DNA of 14,791 bases from Rickettsiales bacterium (lineage in GTDB: Bacteria > Pseudomonadota > Alphaproteobacteria > Rickettsiales > UBA1997): positions 1 to 14,791 of the forward strand of contig JAITBB010000026.1 of NCBI GenBank assembly GCA_031283795.1, in the 5' to 3' direction. The notes under the pieces are model-generated. The model had not been told where the DNA came from. It did not search any database and saw only the letters and a program-made list of their open reading frames with translations. The position numbers and the translations under genes are program-made. This document shows positions 1 to 5,837 of this stretch, piece by piece; the first letter of the stretch is position 1; each line of letters begins with the position of its first letter.

Positions 1-1
1 G

Positions 2-160
2 AAATTCATCAAAGTAGTCAAAATTGCTGTCTTTCTGCTGTATACAATCTCTATGCTGCTGTCTCTCTACACGCTGCTGACTATGGATAAAATTATAAAG
101 AACAACGATAAAGTTGTAATTGAATTGGACTACAGAGACCGAATAGAGAAATCTAAGTAG
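2..160 (+). CDS. C-terminal fragment of a small membrane protein (5' end outside window)
   Basis: An open frame runs from the window edge to a TAG seven nucleotides before the xerD ATG. The 52 visible residues begin with a basic stretch (KFIKVVK), continue with one strongly hydrophobic segment of about 20 residues (about residues 7-27, ending in YTLL) and finish with a charged hydrophilic tail (DYRDRIEKSK). This is the pattern of a single membrane-spanning helix near a C-terminus, or of a very small membrane protein starting just outside the window. I recognise no family. The tight spacing to xerD suggests a shared transcript. The call rests only on the open frame, its composition and its position, so a chance frame cannot be excluded. 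Confidence 0.5.
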   Translation, partial: KFIKVVKIAVFLLYTISMLLSLYTLLTMDKIIKNNDKVVIELDYRDRIEKSK

Positions 161-167
161 ACTTAGT

Positions 168-1151
168 ATGGATGTTCTCAAGATATTTATAGACCACCTG
201 ACCACAGTGGAGGGGCTGTCCGGGAATACAGTCGAATCCTACGGAAGAGACCTGATGATGATGTTGGCCTATTTCCAGAGCAAATCAATACCCCTGGAGG
301 ATGTTGGGAGAAGTGATCTATTGGATTTTTTGGATAGTCTCTCAGACTCCCATACAAACAAATCAGTGAACAGATTTATATCTTCCATTAGACATTTTTT
401 TAGTTTTCTCCGAGAGGATGGAATTATAGGAGATAATCCATCTCTACTTCTTGAACACAGAAAGGATAGCCCCCATCTCCCGAAATTCCTGGGGCAGGAG
501 GAGATTGGCATTCTGCTGGATGGAGCTGAAAAAATGAGAGATTCGGACTTTGGTGTGCAATTTCACTGCATGCTCAGCCTACTATACGCTACAGGTATGC
601 GGGTATCCGAGCTAATTAAACTAAAGTTATCGTCTCTGGACAGAGAATTCGATCTGGAAAACAATAACTACCTAATTAGAAATTGCATAAGAATATCCGG
701 CAAGGGAAATAGAGAGAGGATTGTTCCAATCAACGGAACCACCATCAACAGTATAGCCAGATACATGGACCTGAGAGAGAGACTGTTAGCCGGACAACAT
801 TCCGACTATTTGTTTACGACAAGGATTAGGTTCTCAGGGAAAACACAAAATAGAAAAATTATCCATAGAATAGTCAAAAAGGACGGCCATGTGAGCAGAC
901 AGGTATTTGCCCGACACCTAAAGGGGCTAGCCAAAGCTGTGGGTATAGGGTTAGATCGAGTCTCACCACACGTGGTCAGGCACTCTATTGCGACACACCT
1001 CATGCAGAATGGCGCCGACTTGAGAACAATACAGGAAATACTAGGTCATGCGGACATAGCCACGACCCAGATATACACACATGTGGGCAATAGGAAACTC
1101 GATAGAGCGCTGGTGGAGTTTCATCCAATGGCAAAACCGGACGTTCTGTGA
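168..1151 (+). CDS. xerD: Tyrosine recombinase XerD
   Basis: Site-specific tyrosine recombinase that, with XerC at the dif site, resolves chromosome dimers at division. The protein has 327 residues. The N-terminal SAM-like DNA-binding domain covers about residues 1-90, and the catalytic domain follows. All six active-site residues are visible: R145 (ATGMRVSEL), K179 (SGKGNRER), H268 and R271 (SPHVVRHSIATHL), H294 (LGHADIATTQ) and nucleophile Y303 (QIYTHV). The LGHADIATTQIYTHV block is closer to alphaproteobacterial XerD than XerC as I recall those families, which decides the symbol. It is somewhat longer than the usual 300 residues because of an insertion of about 18-22 basic residues at about 218-240, between the conserved lysine and the HxxR motif. 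The ATG has no good Shine-Dalgarno sequence, so coupling to the upstream gene is possible. XerC remains a possible alternative identity. Confidence 0.9.
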   Translation: MDVLKIFIDHLTTVEGLSGNTVESYGRDLMMMLAYFQSKSIPLEDVGRSDLLDFLDSLSDSHTNKSVNRFISSIRHFFSFLREDGIIGDNPSLLLEHRKDSPHLPKFLGQEEIGILLDGAEKMRDSDFGVQFHCMLSLLYATGMRVSELIKLKLSSLDREFDLENNNYLIRNCIRISGKGNRERIVPINGTTINSIARYMDLRERLLAGQHSDYLFTTRIRFSGKTQNRKIIHRIVKKDGHVSRQVFARHLKGLAKAVGIGLDRVSPHVVRHSIATHLMQNGADLRTIQEILGHADIATTQIYTHVGNRKLDRALVEFHPMAKPDVL

Positions 1152-1224
1152 CCCCCGCATAGTCAACGTCCCGATAGCATATTCTTTATTCAGCCGGTAT
1201 GGTGCCTATATGCAATTATATAAG

Positions 1225-1335
1225 TAATATTGACTATTTATTCATTAAATGTAGAATTCAGGGGTAAAATTAGTCAAACTGTCCCAGAGGGATAGAAGGC
1301 TATTTCTTGAGAACTAGGCCAAAGGAGGCTCTATG
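1225..1335 (+). repeat. Leader module copy A (upstream of kinase), structured 5' leader
   Basis: This segment is the first of two related leaders; the partner is at 2697-2810. It starts with TAATATTGACTATTTAT and contains a conserved GGGG(T)AAAATTAGT block (1261-1274). A perfect hairpin follows: CTGTCCC at 1279-1285 pairs with GGGATAG at 1289-1295 (one G-U) around an AGA loop. A second, interrupted hairpin is at 1298-1320 (GGC with GCC, TA with TA, TTC with GAA). It ends at a strong Shine-Dalgarno AAAGGAGG (1321-1328), five nucleotides from the ATG at 1333. The arrangement suggests control of translation or of early transcription. I match it to no known riboswitch class. Confidence 0.7.
1230..1257 (+). 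promoter_or_regulatory. Putative sigma-70 promoter for the kinase gene
   Basis: A -35 box TTGACT at 1230-1235 and a -10 box TAGAAT at 1252-1257 are separated by 16 nt. The same element recurs before the small basic ORF. Transcription from here would give a leader of about 70 nt before the kinase ATG, containing both hairpins. Confidence 0.55.
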
Positions 1336-2604
1336 GATGAAGAGAGAGTACAGGAACGGAGAGTACTTGAGTCCCTGCGGACTACAATCAAAAATAATCC
1401 CGGGTCACTTAAATTTCTGAGTGATAATCTGAGCATAGATCCATCGAAACATACCATCAATGGAGAAAAGGTCACTAAACTTGGTGAAGGCACCTATGGT
1501 ACCGTGTACAAAATACACTGCATGGGACAGGCGATGGCATTAAAGGTGTCTAAGAAACCTCAGAATGGCAATTGTCTCGTTTCCAAGGCCCTTGCGGACA
1601 AAGATAAAAAACCACGGGCTGTTATGGATATGAAGTATACAAGCCCGGATGGAAGAATAATAGTGACCGAGCTGTGCAAAAGGAATTGGGGAGAAAACCG
1701 ATCCAAGGATATAGCTCTTATGGAGAAAAGTTTCATACCTATTCTATCTGCTGTGGATACGCTCCATAACAATGGCATTGTTCATGGAGATATAAAATCC
1801 AACAACATTCTGGTTCGTGAAGAAGAGGGAGATTTAGTACTCTGTGATTTTGGCTCCGCGACAAAGTGTGATGCAGATGGTTTTGGTGATAGTGGTCCTG
1901 GAACCATCTGCTACGAGGCCCCAGAGAAATGGTCAAGTGGTGGAGATGGCAAGATAAATTTAAAAGCATGTGATTCCTGGGCTCTAGGGATAACATTCTG
2001 TGAAAAGATTTTGGGCGAGAACCCCTATTATATTTTTGCGAAAGAATACCTTAAGACCGACATTAACAAGCTCCATGGTCCAGAAATAAAATTAATATTC
2101 CAATTTATGAACAAATCTATCAGCGAAGATCATAAACTATGGGAAGATTTTCTCGAAGAAAAGCTCGATAGGGTGGAACCCCCTCTTGGGACCATGCTCA
2201 GCACTGTTGTGCTTGGCCTATTGGATCCGGACCGAAAGAACGCACAATCCATCGGTAGAATGCTTGAATTTATTGAGAAAAATGTCGACTTAGAAAATCA
2301 AAGGGTAGAATATGACAGGCTCCACGAAAAAAGTACTGAGCGGGAGACTGCCGAAGGACCAGAGAAGATGAGAGAACAGGAAAAAGGAGAACAGAAAAAA
2401 CAAACGAGTGGACCGAGAGGCGCCTCTCCTCGACCCCTAAATATTAGAGTACCGCCGCAAACCCCCTCTAGAGGAGCAGCGCCAATGCGTGCTCTATCTA
2501 AAGTTGCTGGTTCCAGAGCGCCTGTAGGGAGCATAGCAGACATTAACCGACAGCCTGGACCACCACCACCACCAGGAGCTCCAACCATGGGCTTTAGAAA
2601 ATAA
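1333..2604 (+). CDS. Eukaryote-like protein kinase with proline-rich basic tail; candidate effector
   Basis: A 423-residue protein. The kinase fold covers about residues 45-315: glycine loop LGEGTYGTVY (50-59), ATP lysine K71 (ALKVSK), hinge near E113, catalytic loop HGDIKSNN (151-158, D153 and N158), metal-binding DFG (172-174), APE (196-198) and the helix F DSWALG. HGD instead of HRD makes it a non-RD kinase. No glutamate lies between K71 and E113, so the usual helix C salt-bridge Glu is missing or replaced. Residues about 320-358 are highly charged and probably helical. Residues 359-423 are basic, probably disordered and proline-rich, with PGPPPPPGAP at 408-417. No signal peptide or membrane segment is visible. 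The start is fixed by AAAGGAGG five nucleotides upstream. I infer a secreted effector, perhaps by type IV secretion; a cytoplasmic regulatory kinase is the alternative. The catalytic motifs suggest activity but do not prove it. Confidence 0.82.
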   Translation: MDEERVQERRVLESLRTTIKNNPGSLKFLSDNLSIDPSKHTINGEKVTKLGEGTYGTVYKIHCMGQAMALKVSKKPQNGNCLVSKALADKDKKPRAVMDMKYTSPDGRIIVTELCKRNWGENRSKDIALMEKSFIPILSAVDTLHNNGIVHGDIKSNNILVREEEGDLVLCDFGSATKCDADGFGDSGPGTICYEAPEKWSSGGDGKINLKACDSWALGITFCEKILGENPYYIFAKEYLKTDINKLHGPEIKLIFQFMNKSISEDHKLWEDFLEEKLDRVEPPLGTMLSTVVLGLLDPDRKNAQSIGRMLEFIEKNVDLENQRVEYDRLHEKSTERETAEGPEKMREQEKGEQKKQTSGPRGASPRPLNIRVPPQTPSRGAAPMRALSKVAGSRAPVGSIADINRQPGPPPPPGAPTMGFRK

Positions 2605-2696
2605 TGAAGGACAAACCAACAGCGAACAAGCTGTGAGATAGTCTATACTCTACTCAGCACAGCGAATGTTATGTCATATCTATAGATAATATTCAA

Positions 2697-2810
2697 TAAT
2701 ATTGACTATTTATCCGTTGAATGTACTGTCGGGGAATATTAGTGGCCGGATCACTCAGCTAGAGTGGGAGGCCATTCGAACTTAAAAACTAGGCCAAAGG
2801 AGGTTCTATG
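2697..2810 (+). repeat. Leader module copy B (upstream of small basic ORF), structured 5' leader
   Basis: Second copy of the leader at 1225-1335. Shared parts are TAATATTGACTATTTAT, the GGGGAATATTAGT block (2731-2743) and the terminal AACTAGGCCAAAGGAGG. Hairpin 1 is at the equivalent place but differs in sequence: TCACTC (2751-2756) pairs with GAGTGG (2762-2767) around AGCTA. The GGCC boxes at 2744-2747, 2770-2773 and 2792-2795 are self-complementary, so the middle one can pair with either neighbour. That geometry would permit two alternative folds. The Shine-Dalgarno is at 2796-2803, four nucleotides from the ATG at 2808. Confidence 0.7.
2702..2729 (+). promoter_or_regulatory. Putative promoter for the small basic ORF
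   Basis: TTGACT at 2702-2707 and TACTGT at 2724-2729 are separated by 16 nt, the same geometry as the kinase promoter. The -10 is a poorer match than TAGAAT in copy A, so this copy may be weaker or need an activator. Similarity to copy A continues some 30 nt upstream of the -35 box as an AT-rich stretch. Confidence 0.45.
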
Positions 2811-3035
2811 GCAGCAGCTATGGTGAGGAATTCCGAAAAACACCAGGAGGACTCTGGGCAACCTGCGACAGTTCTAACTGACAGAACACAACCCGGAGAA
2901 ATGCCCCTGGGAGGGATTCCTAACGTGAGCGCACCGAGAGTTGGAGGGTCAAATAAAAAAAATCGGCAGTTGACGGGATCAGACAGTATGAGAGCAGGGG
3001 AGTTTAGAAGAATTAGACAGCGGGGCCTGTTCTAG
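2808..3035 (+). CDS. Small basic, probably disordered protein of unknown function
   Basis: A 75-residue ORF I do not recognise. It is rich in Gly, Ser, Pro, Asn, Gln and charged residues, has no hydrophobic segment, and ends in a basic C-terminus (RRIRQRGLF). It is probably a real gene because an excellent Shine-Dalgarno (AAAGGAGG) and a promoter-plus-leader module, nearly the same as that of the kinase gene, precede its ATG. The middle region (SAPRVGGS, then NRQ) weakly resembles the kinase tail (RAPVGS, then NRQ). It could therefore be a small paralogue, or a remnant of a duplicated effector gene that kept its leader and tail. A basic C-terminus is typical of several rickettsial type IV effectors, but the secretion idea is inference. 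It ends 81 nt before murE. Confidence 0.6.
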   Translation: MAAAMVRNSEKHQEDSGQPATVLTDRTQPGEMPLGGIPNVSAPRVGGSNKKNRQLTGSDSMRAGEFRRIRQRGLF

Positions 3036-3058
3036 TGTAGGATGCGCAGCCCCTGCAG

Positions 3059-3086
3059 TTGACAAAAACATCTATATATCTAGCAT
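3059..3086 (+). promoter_or_regulatory. Putative murE promoter
   Basis: A consensus -35 TTGACA (3059-3064) and TAGCAT (3081-3086) are 16 nt apart, just after the small ORF stop and about 30 nt before the murE start. This would let murE be transcribed independently of the leader-controlled genes upstream. Confidence 0.45.
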
Positions 3087-3116
3087 CCGTCTACACCTTA
3101 TTCGGAGCCAGTGCCA

Positions 3117-4604
3117 ATGCTTTTCTCAGAAATTTTAGAAGATCCGTACCTAAAACCGACTGATTTTAAGGACTTTGAAGTTCTCTCAGTGGAGACAGAT
3201 TCGAGAATCGTGAACCCAGATAGCATCTTTGTGGCCCTGGATGGTAAAACTAATAGGGGTGTAGATTTCGCCGATCAGGCCATAAAAAATGGGGCTAGGG
3301 CCATTGTCGTGGATGAAAAGTATAACTATAAAAACGATCACACTATCGTCGTTGCCGTCAGAGATCCAAGAAAGAAACTTGTGGAACTGCTCAAAAAGTT
3401 TTTTAGGAACGAGTTCCCAAAAAACATCATAGGGGTAACGGGCACCCAGGGTAAGACTTCTGTGGTGGAATTTATAAGGCAGATCATGACAAGACTTGGC
3501 TACAGCTGCGCCTCCATCGGAACTCTTGGTCTGAAGTACATGGAGGAAAATGTTAAGGAGAATAGCCTGACGATGATGGAGATTGTGGATCTATATAGGA
3601 CACTCAATCTCCTGAAGAAAAAGGGGGTAGATTTTGTATCGATGGAGGTCACGAGCCAGGGTCTCGACACCGGAAGGTTTGATGGTATGAGGGTGCAGGT
3701 AGCTGCCGTAACCAATATATGTAATTACGAACATTTGGACTATCATGGGACCATAGAGAATTATTTTGCCTGCAAAATGAGACTCCTCCAAGAGTACTGC
3801 ACAGAGAGGGCTACTGCAGTGCTGAATCCCGACAGTGACTTCTACAGCACAATGGAATCCATCTGTAGAGAAAGGAATCATCGGATACTGACCTTTGGCT
3901 ATGCGAAGTCAGCTCAGATGAGAATATTGTCCAATGTCACTGTGAATAACACCCAGAGAGTAGAGTTTGAGGCCTTTGGCAAGAGGTACAGCACGGACAC
4001 CAGACTCTTTGGGAACTTCCAGACTCTGAATCTACTGGGAGCTCTGGCCTGTGTCTATGGCCTTGGGCTAGACAGCTCTATGGATGACATTGTAGCAACT
4101 CTACGGCATGTGGAGGCTGCCGAGGGTAGAATGAAATTCGTAGCAAAGACTAAAAAGGGGGGGCGAATCTACATAGACTATGCCCATACCCCCAGTTCCT
4201 ATGAAACAGTCCTTGGAATAATCAGAGAACATCTAAAGGAACTTGGAAACGGTAGACTTATCTGCCTGTTTGGCGCTGGTGGAGATAGGGATAGATCGAA
4301 GAGACCGTTGATGGGAAAAATTGCCCAGGAGCTTTCGGATATTGCTATAGTTACCGATGATAATCCAAGAACAGAGGATCCAGAAAAAATTAGGGAAGAC
4401 ATACTATCTGGCTGTGACAGGTCTGGAAACCGTGTCTACAATTTTGCGGACGGTCGAGAAGAGGCAATAAAATTTGCTATCAGTCTTCTAGAGGAAAATG
4501 ATATACTCGCAATACTCGGAAAGGGGCATGAAACCTATCAGCTGACGAGAGGGGGGAAGAGCTATTTCTCTGAAACGGAGATAGTGTTGGGAAATATCAA
4601 CTAG
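3117..4604 (+). CDS. murE: MurE, UDP-MurNAc-L-Ala-D-Glu:meso-diaminopimelate ligase
   Basis: Cytoplasmic Mur ligase that adds meso-diaminopimelate to UDP-MurNAc-dipeptide using ATP, a step in peptidoglycan precursor synthesis. Numbered from the GTG at 3111, the features are: ATP-binding loop GVTGTQGKTS (108-117), substrate-binding region EVTSQGLD (179-186), the carbamylated-lysine position K222 (YFACKMRL), GAGGDRDRSKRP (388-399), the diaminopimelate-selecting DNPR (417-420) and GKGHE (470-474). DNPR points to diaminopimelate rather than lysine. Length is normal for the family. I prefer ATG 3117 because GGAG at 3104-3107 lies nine nucleotides before it; the alternative GTG at 3111 is only three nucleotides from that box. 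The gene stands alone rather than in a large mur cluster, as is common in Rickettsiales. Confidence 0.95.
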   Translation: MLFSEILEDPYLKPTDFKDFEVLSVETDSRIVNPDSIFVALDGKTNRGVDFADQAIKNGARAIVVDEKYNYKNDHTIVVAVRDPRKKLVELLKKFFRNEFPKNIIGVTGTQGKTSVVEFIRQIMTRLGYSCASIGTLGLKYMEENVKENSLTMMEIVDLYRTLNLLKKKGVDFVSMEVTSQGLDTGRFDGMRVQVAAVTNICNYEHLDYHGTIENYFACKMRLLQEYCTERATAVLNPDSDFYSTMESICRERNHRILTFGYAKSAQMRILSNVTVNNTQRVEFEAFGKRYSTDTRLFGNFQTLNLLGALACVYGLGLDSSMDDIVATLRHVEAAEGRMKFVAKTKKGGRIYIDYAHTPSSYETVLGIIREHLKELGNGRLICLFGAGGDRDRSKRPLMGKIAQELSDIAIVTDDNPRTEDPEKIREDILSGCDRSGNRVYNFADGREEAIKFAISLLEENDILAILGKGHETYQLTRGGKSYFSETEIVLGNIN

Positions 4605-4642
4605 GTTCCCAACCGACTCATCAGACATGTAGAGCTAGCATA

Positions 4643-4683
4643 GACAATGGGAAGTAATCCGCGGTTTCCGCAACTCTATTGTC
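4643..4683 (+). terminator. Stem-loop between murE and dut, possible weak terminator or regulatory hairpin
   Basis: GACAAT at 4643-4648 is the inverted complement of ATTGTC at 4678-4683, and inside lies GCGG-TTT-CCGC (4661-4671). The structure starts about 39 nt after the murE stop and ends 40 nt before the dut ATG. There is no clear T-run, so attenuation, RNA processing or mRNA protection are as likely as termination. Confidence 0.35.
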
Positions 4684-4723
4684 ATTTAAGTATTCCGGCT
4701 CTATAGTTTCGGAAATTACTAGG

Positions 4724-5172
4724 ATGACGGCTGTGCAGCTAAAGTTTAAAAAATTGGATCCGAGGGCTGTGGTGCCCGCCTACGAGACAGGGGGTTCAGC
4801 TGGTCTGGATCTGCGCGCTCTGCTCGACGATGGGGAAAGGTTATTTAGAGTCGGTGAAATAGGGTTATTTAGAACTGGTCTGGCAATCGCGCTACCAGAG
4901 GGCTATGAGGCCCAGATAAGATCAAGATCCGGGTTATCCCTTAGAAACGGCATTATAGTCCTGAATGCTCCCGGTACCATTGACTCGGACTACAGAGGTG
5001 AGATATGTATGATAATGACGAACTGTGGAAGGGAGGATTTCGCTGTGAAGAATGGCATGCGTCTCGCCCAGATGGTCATAGCAAGGTCGAAAGGGCTGAA
5101 ATAGATGTTGTTTCCTCTCTAGATTCGACCACTAGAGATACCGGAGGCTTCGGCTCTACGGGTATTCTATGA
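4724..5172 (+). CDS. dut: dUTPase (Dut), split by a -1 frameshift near its 3' end
   Basis: Trimeric enzyme that hydrolyses dUTP to dUMP and diphosphate, keeping uracil out of DNA. From ATG 4724 the first frame holds motif 1 (GSAGLDLRA), motif 2 (RSRSGLS, 66-72), motif 3 (GTIDSDYRGE, catalytic Asp about D87, Tyr Y90) and motif 4 (RLAQMVIA, 113-120). It then stops at TAG 5102-5104 after 126 residues. The glycine-rich motif 5, which closes over the active site of a neighbouring subunit, is missing there. It is present in the -1 frame as RDTGGFGSTG (5134-5163), reading on to TGA 5170-5172. Joining the frames after K123 gives 149 residues, the usual bacterial length. The -1 frame stop overlaps the lolA start as ATGA, arguing that it is the ancestral end. 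Without the shift the product should be inactive. Confidence 0.88.
5087..5097 (+). other. Frameshift junction in dut
   Basis: The reading frame is TCG-AAA-GGG-CTG, whereas the family sequence continues in the frame AGG-GCT-GAA-ATA from 5092. One base is lacking relative to an intact gene, most simply one A or one G from the AAAGGG run. This is not a classical X-XXY-YYZ slippery heptamer, and I see no obvious strong downstream pseudoknot. Confidence 0.8.
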
Positions 5173-5825
5173 CTAGAGGGCTATGTGTTCTGGCAGCACT
5201 ATCCATCATCACTCTAGCACTAGAGAGGAACAGCCTGTCAGCAACGGAATACACCTCCAGCCTGGGGAGATTGGGAGCAGCGGACAGAAAGCAAGTTAAA
5301 AGGGCCGACGACTACTTTAGGAACATAAACACTGTAAAAAGTGATTTCTATCAATTCAATAGCATCGACCAGGGCAGTTCCATGGGCACATTCCAGGTTG
5401 CTAAGCCTAACAAATTTAGATTTGAGTATCTAAATTCGCCCAGGAGTCTTTTCATCAGTAACGGCGGTGTGACAACTTACTACGATATGGAACTCGATGA
5501 GATTTCCGTCCTGCCAGCCTCAAAAATACCTCTAGTGCTTCTACTGAGTGGACAAAGTGGGCTGGAGGATCTCAACTCTGAAATTCTAGGTGTTAATTAC
5601 GTCGGAGATAATTGTGTAATTACCACTAGAATTCTACTGGATGACATCGAATATGGAGTAGAGTATGTCTTTGACAGAAAAATAGAAAATCTCAGAGAGA
5701 TCCACATAGTGATCGAAGAGGAGCAAAAAATAACCCTGAGACTAATAAACACTGAGATAAATTCTGTGCTAGACAAGGATGTGTTCATATTCAGAAACCC
5801 GCGCCTGCACAGAAAGAGAAAATAA
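5169..5825 (+). CDS. lolA: LolA-like periplasmic outer-membrane lipoprotein carrier
   Basis: LolA accepts lipoproteins released from the inner membrane and carries them through the periplasm to the outer membrane. The 218-residue protein has an N-terminal signal peptide (hydrophobic 5-18, likely cleavage near LSA-TEY at about 25). The family pattern follows: a helix with a YFRNINTVKSDFYQ segment (about 49-62), then GTFQVAKPNKFRFEY (about 73-87), then SNGGVTTYYDMELDEISV. These resemble the LolA opening strands 'xlxadFxQ', 'GxxxxxrPgkfRwey' and 'dGxxlwxYd'. The ATG overlaps the dut -1 frame stop (ATGA). GGAGG at 5143-5147 is too far away (21 nt) to be its own ribosome site, so translational coupling to dut is likely. 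Sequence conservation within LolA is low, so the symbol rests on the pattern rather than on catalytic residues. Confidence 0.8.
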   Translation: MTRGLCVLAALSIITLALERNSLSATEYTSSLGRLGAADRKQVKRADDYFRNINTVKSDFYQFNSIDQGSSMGTFQVAKPNKFRFEYLNSPRSLFISNGGVTTYYDMELDEISVLPASKIPLVLLLSGQSGLEDLNSEILGVNYVGDNCVITTRILLDDIEYGVEYVFDRKIENLREIHIVIEEEQKITLRLINTEINSVLDKDVFIFRNPRLHRKRK

Positions 5826-5837
5826 AATGATCCCATT

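Noticed and set aside
1152..1332. A dif site near xerD
   Set aside because: No 28-bp element with two 11-bp imperfectly palindromic arms and a central spacer was recognised here or elsewhere in the window.
1225..1335. Known riboswitch or T-box in the kinase leader
   Set aside because: I see no T-box sequence, no recognisable ligand-binding core and no terminator with a T-run; the leader is too short for most classes.
4679..4723. Longer dut frame beginning with TTG at 4679
   Set aside because: The TTG lies in the 3' arm of a hairpin and has no ribosome site. ATG 4724 begins MTAVQLKFKKL, which fits the usual dUTPase N-terminus, and gives a normal total length.
5087..5097. Classical programmed -1 slippery heptamer in dut
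   Set aside because: The junction reads TCG-AAA-GGG, which does not fit X-XXY-YYZ, and no strong stimulatory structure is apparent. Recoding is kept only as one of three explanations.
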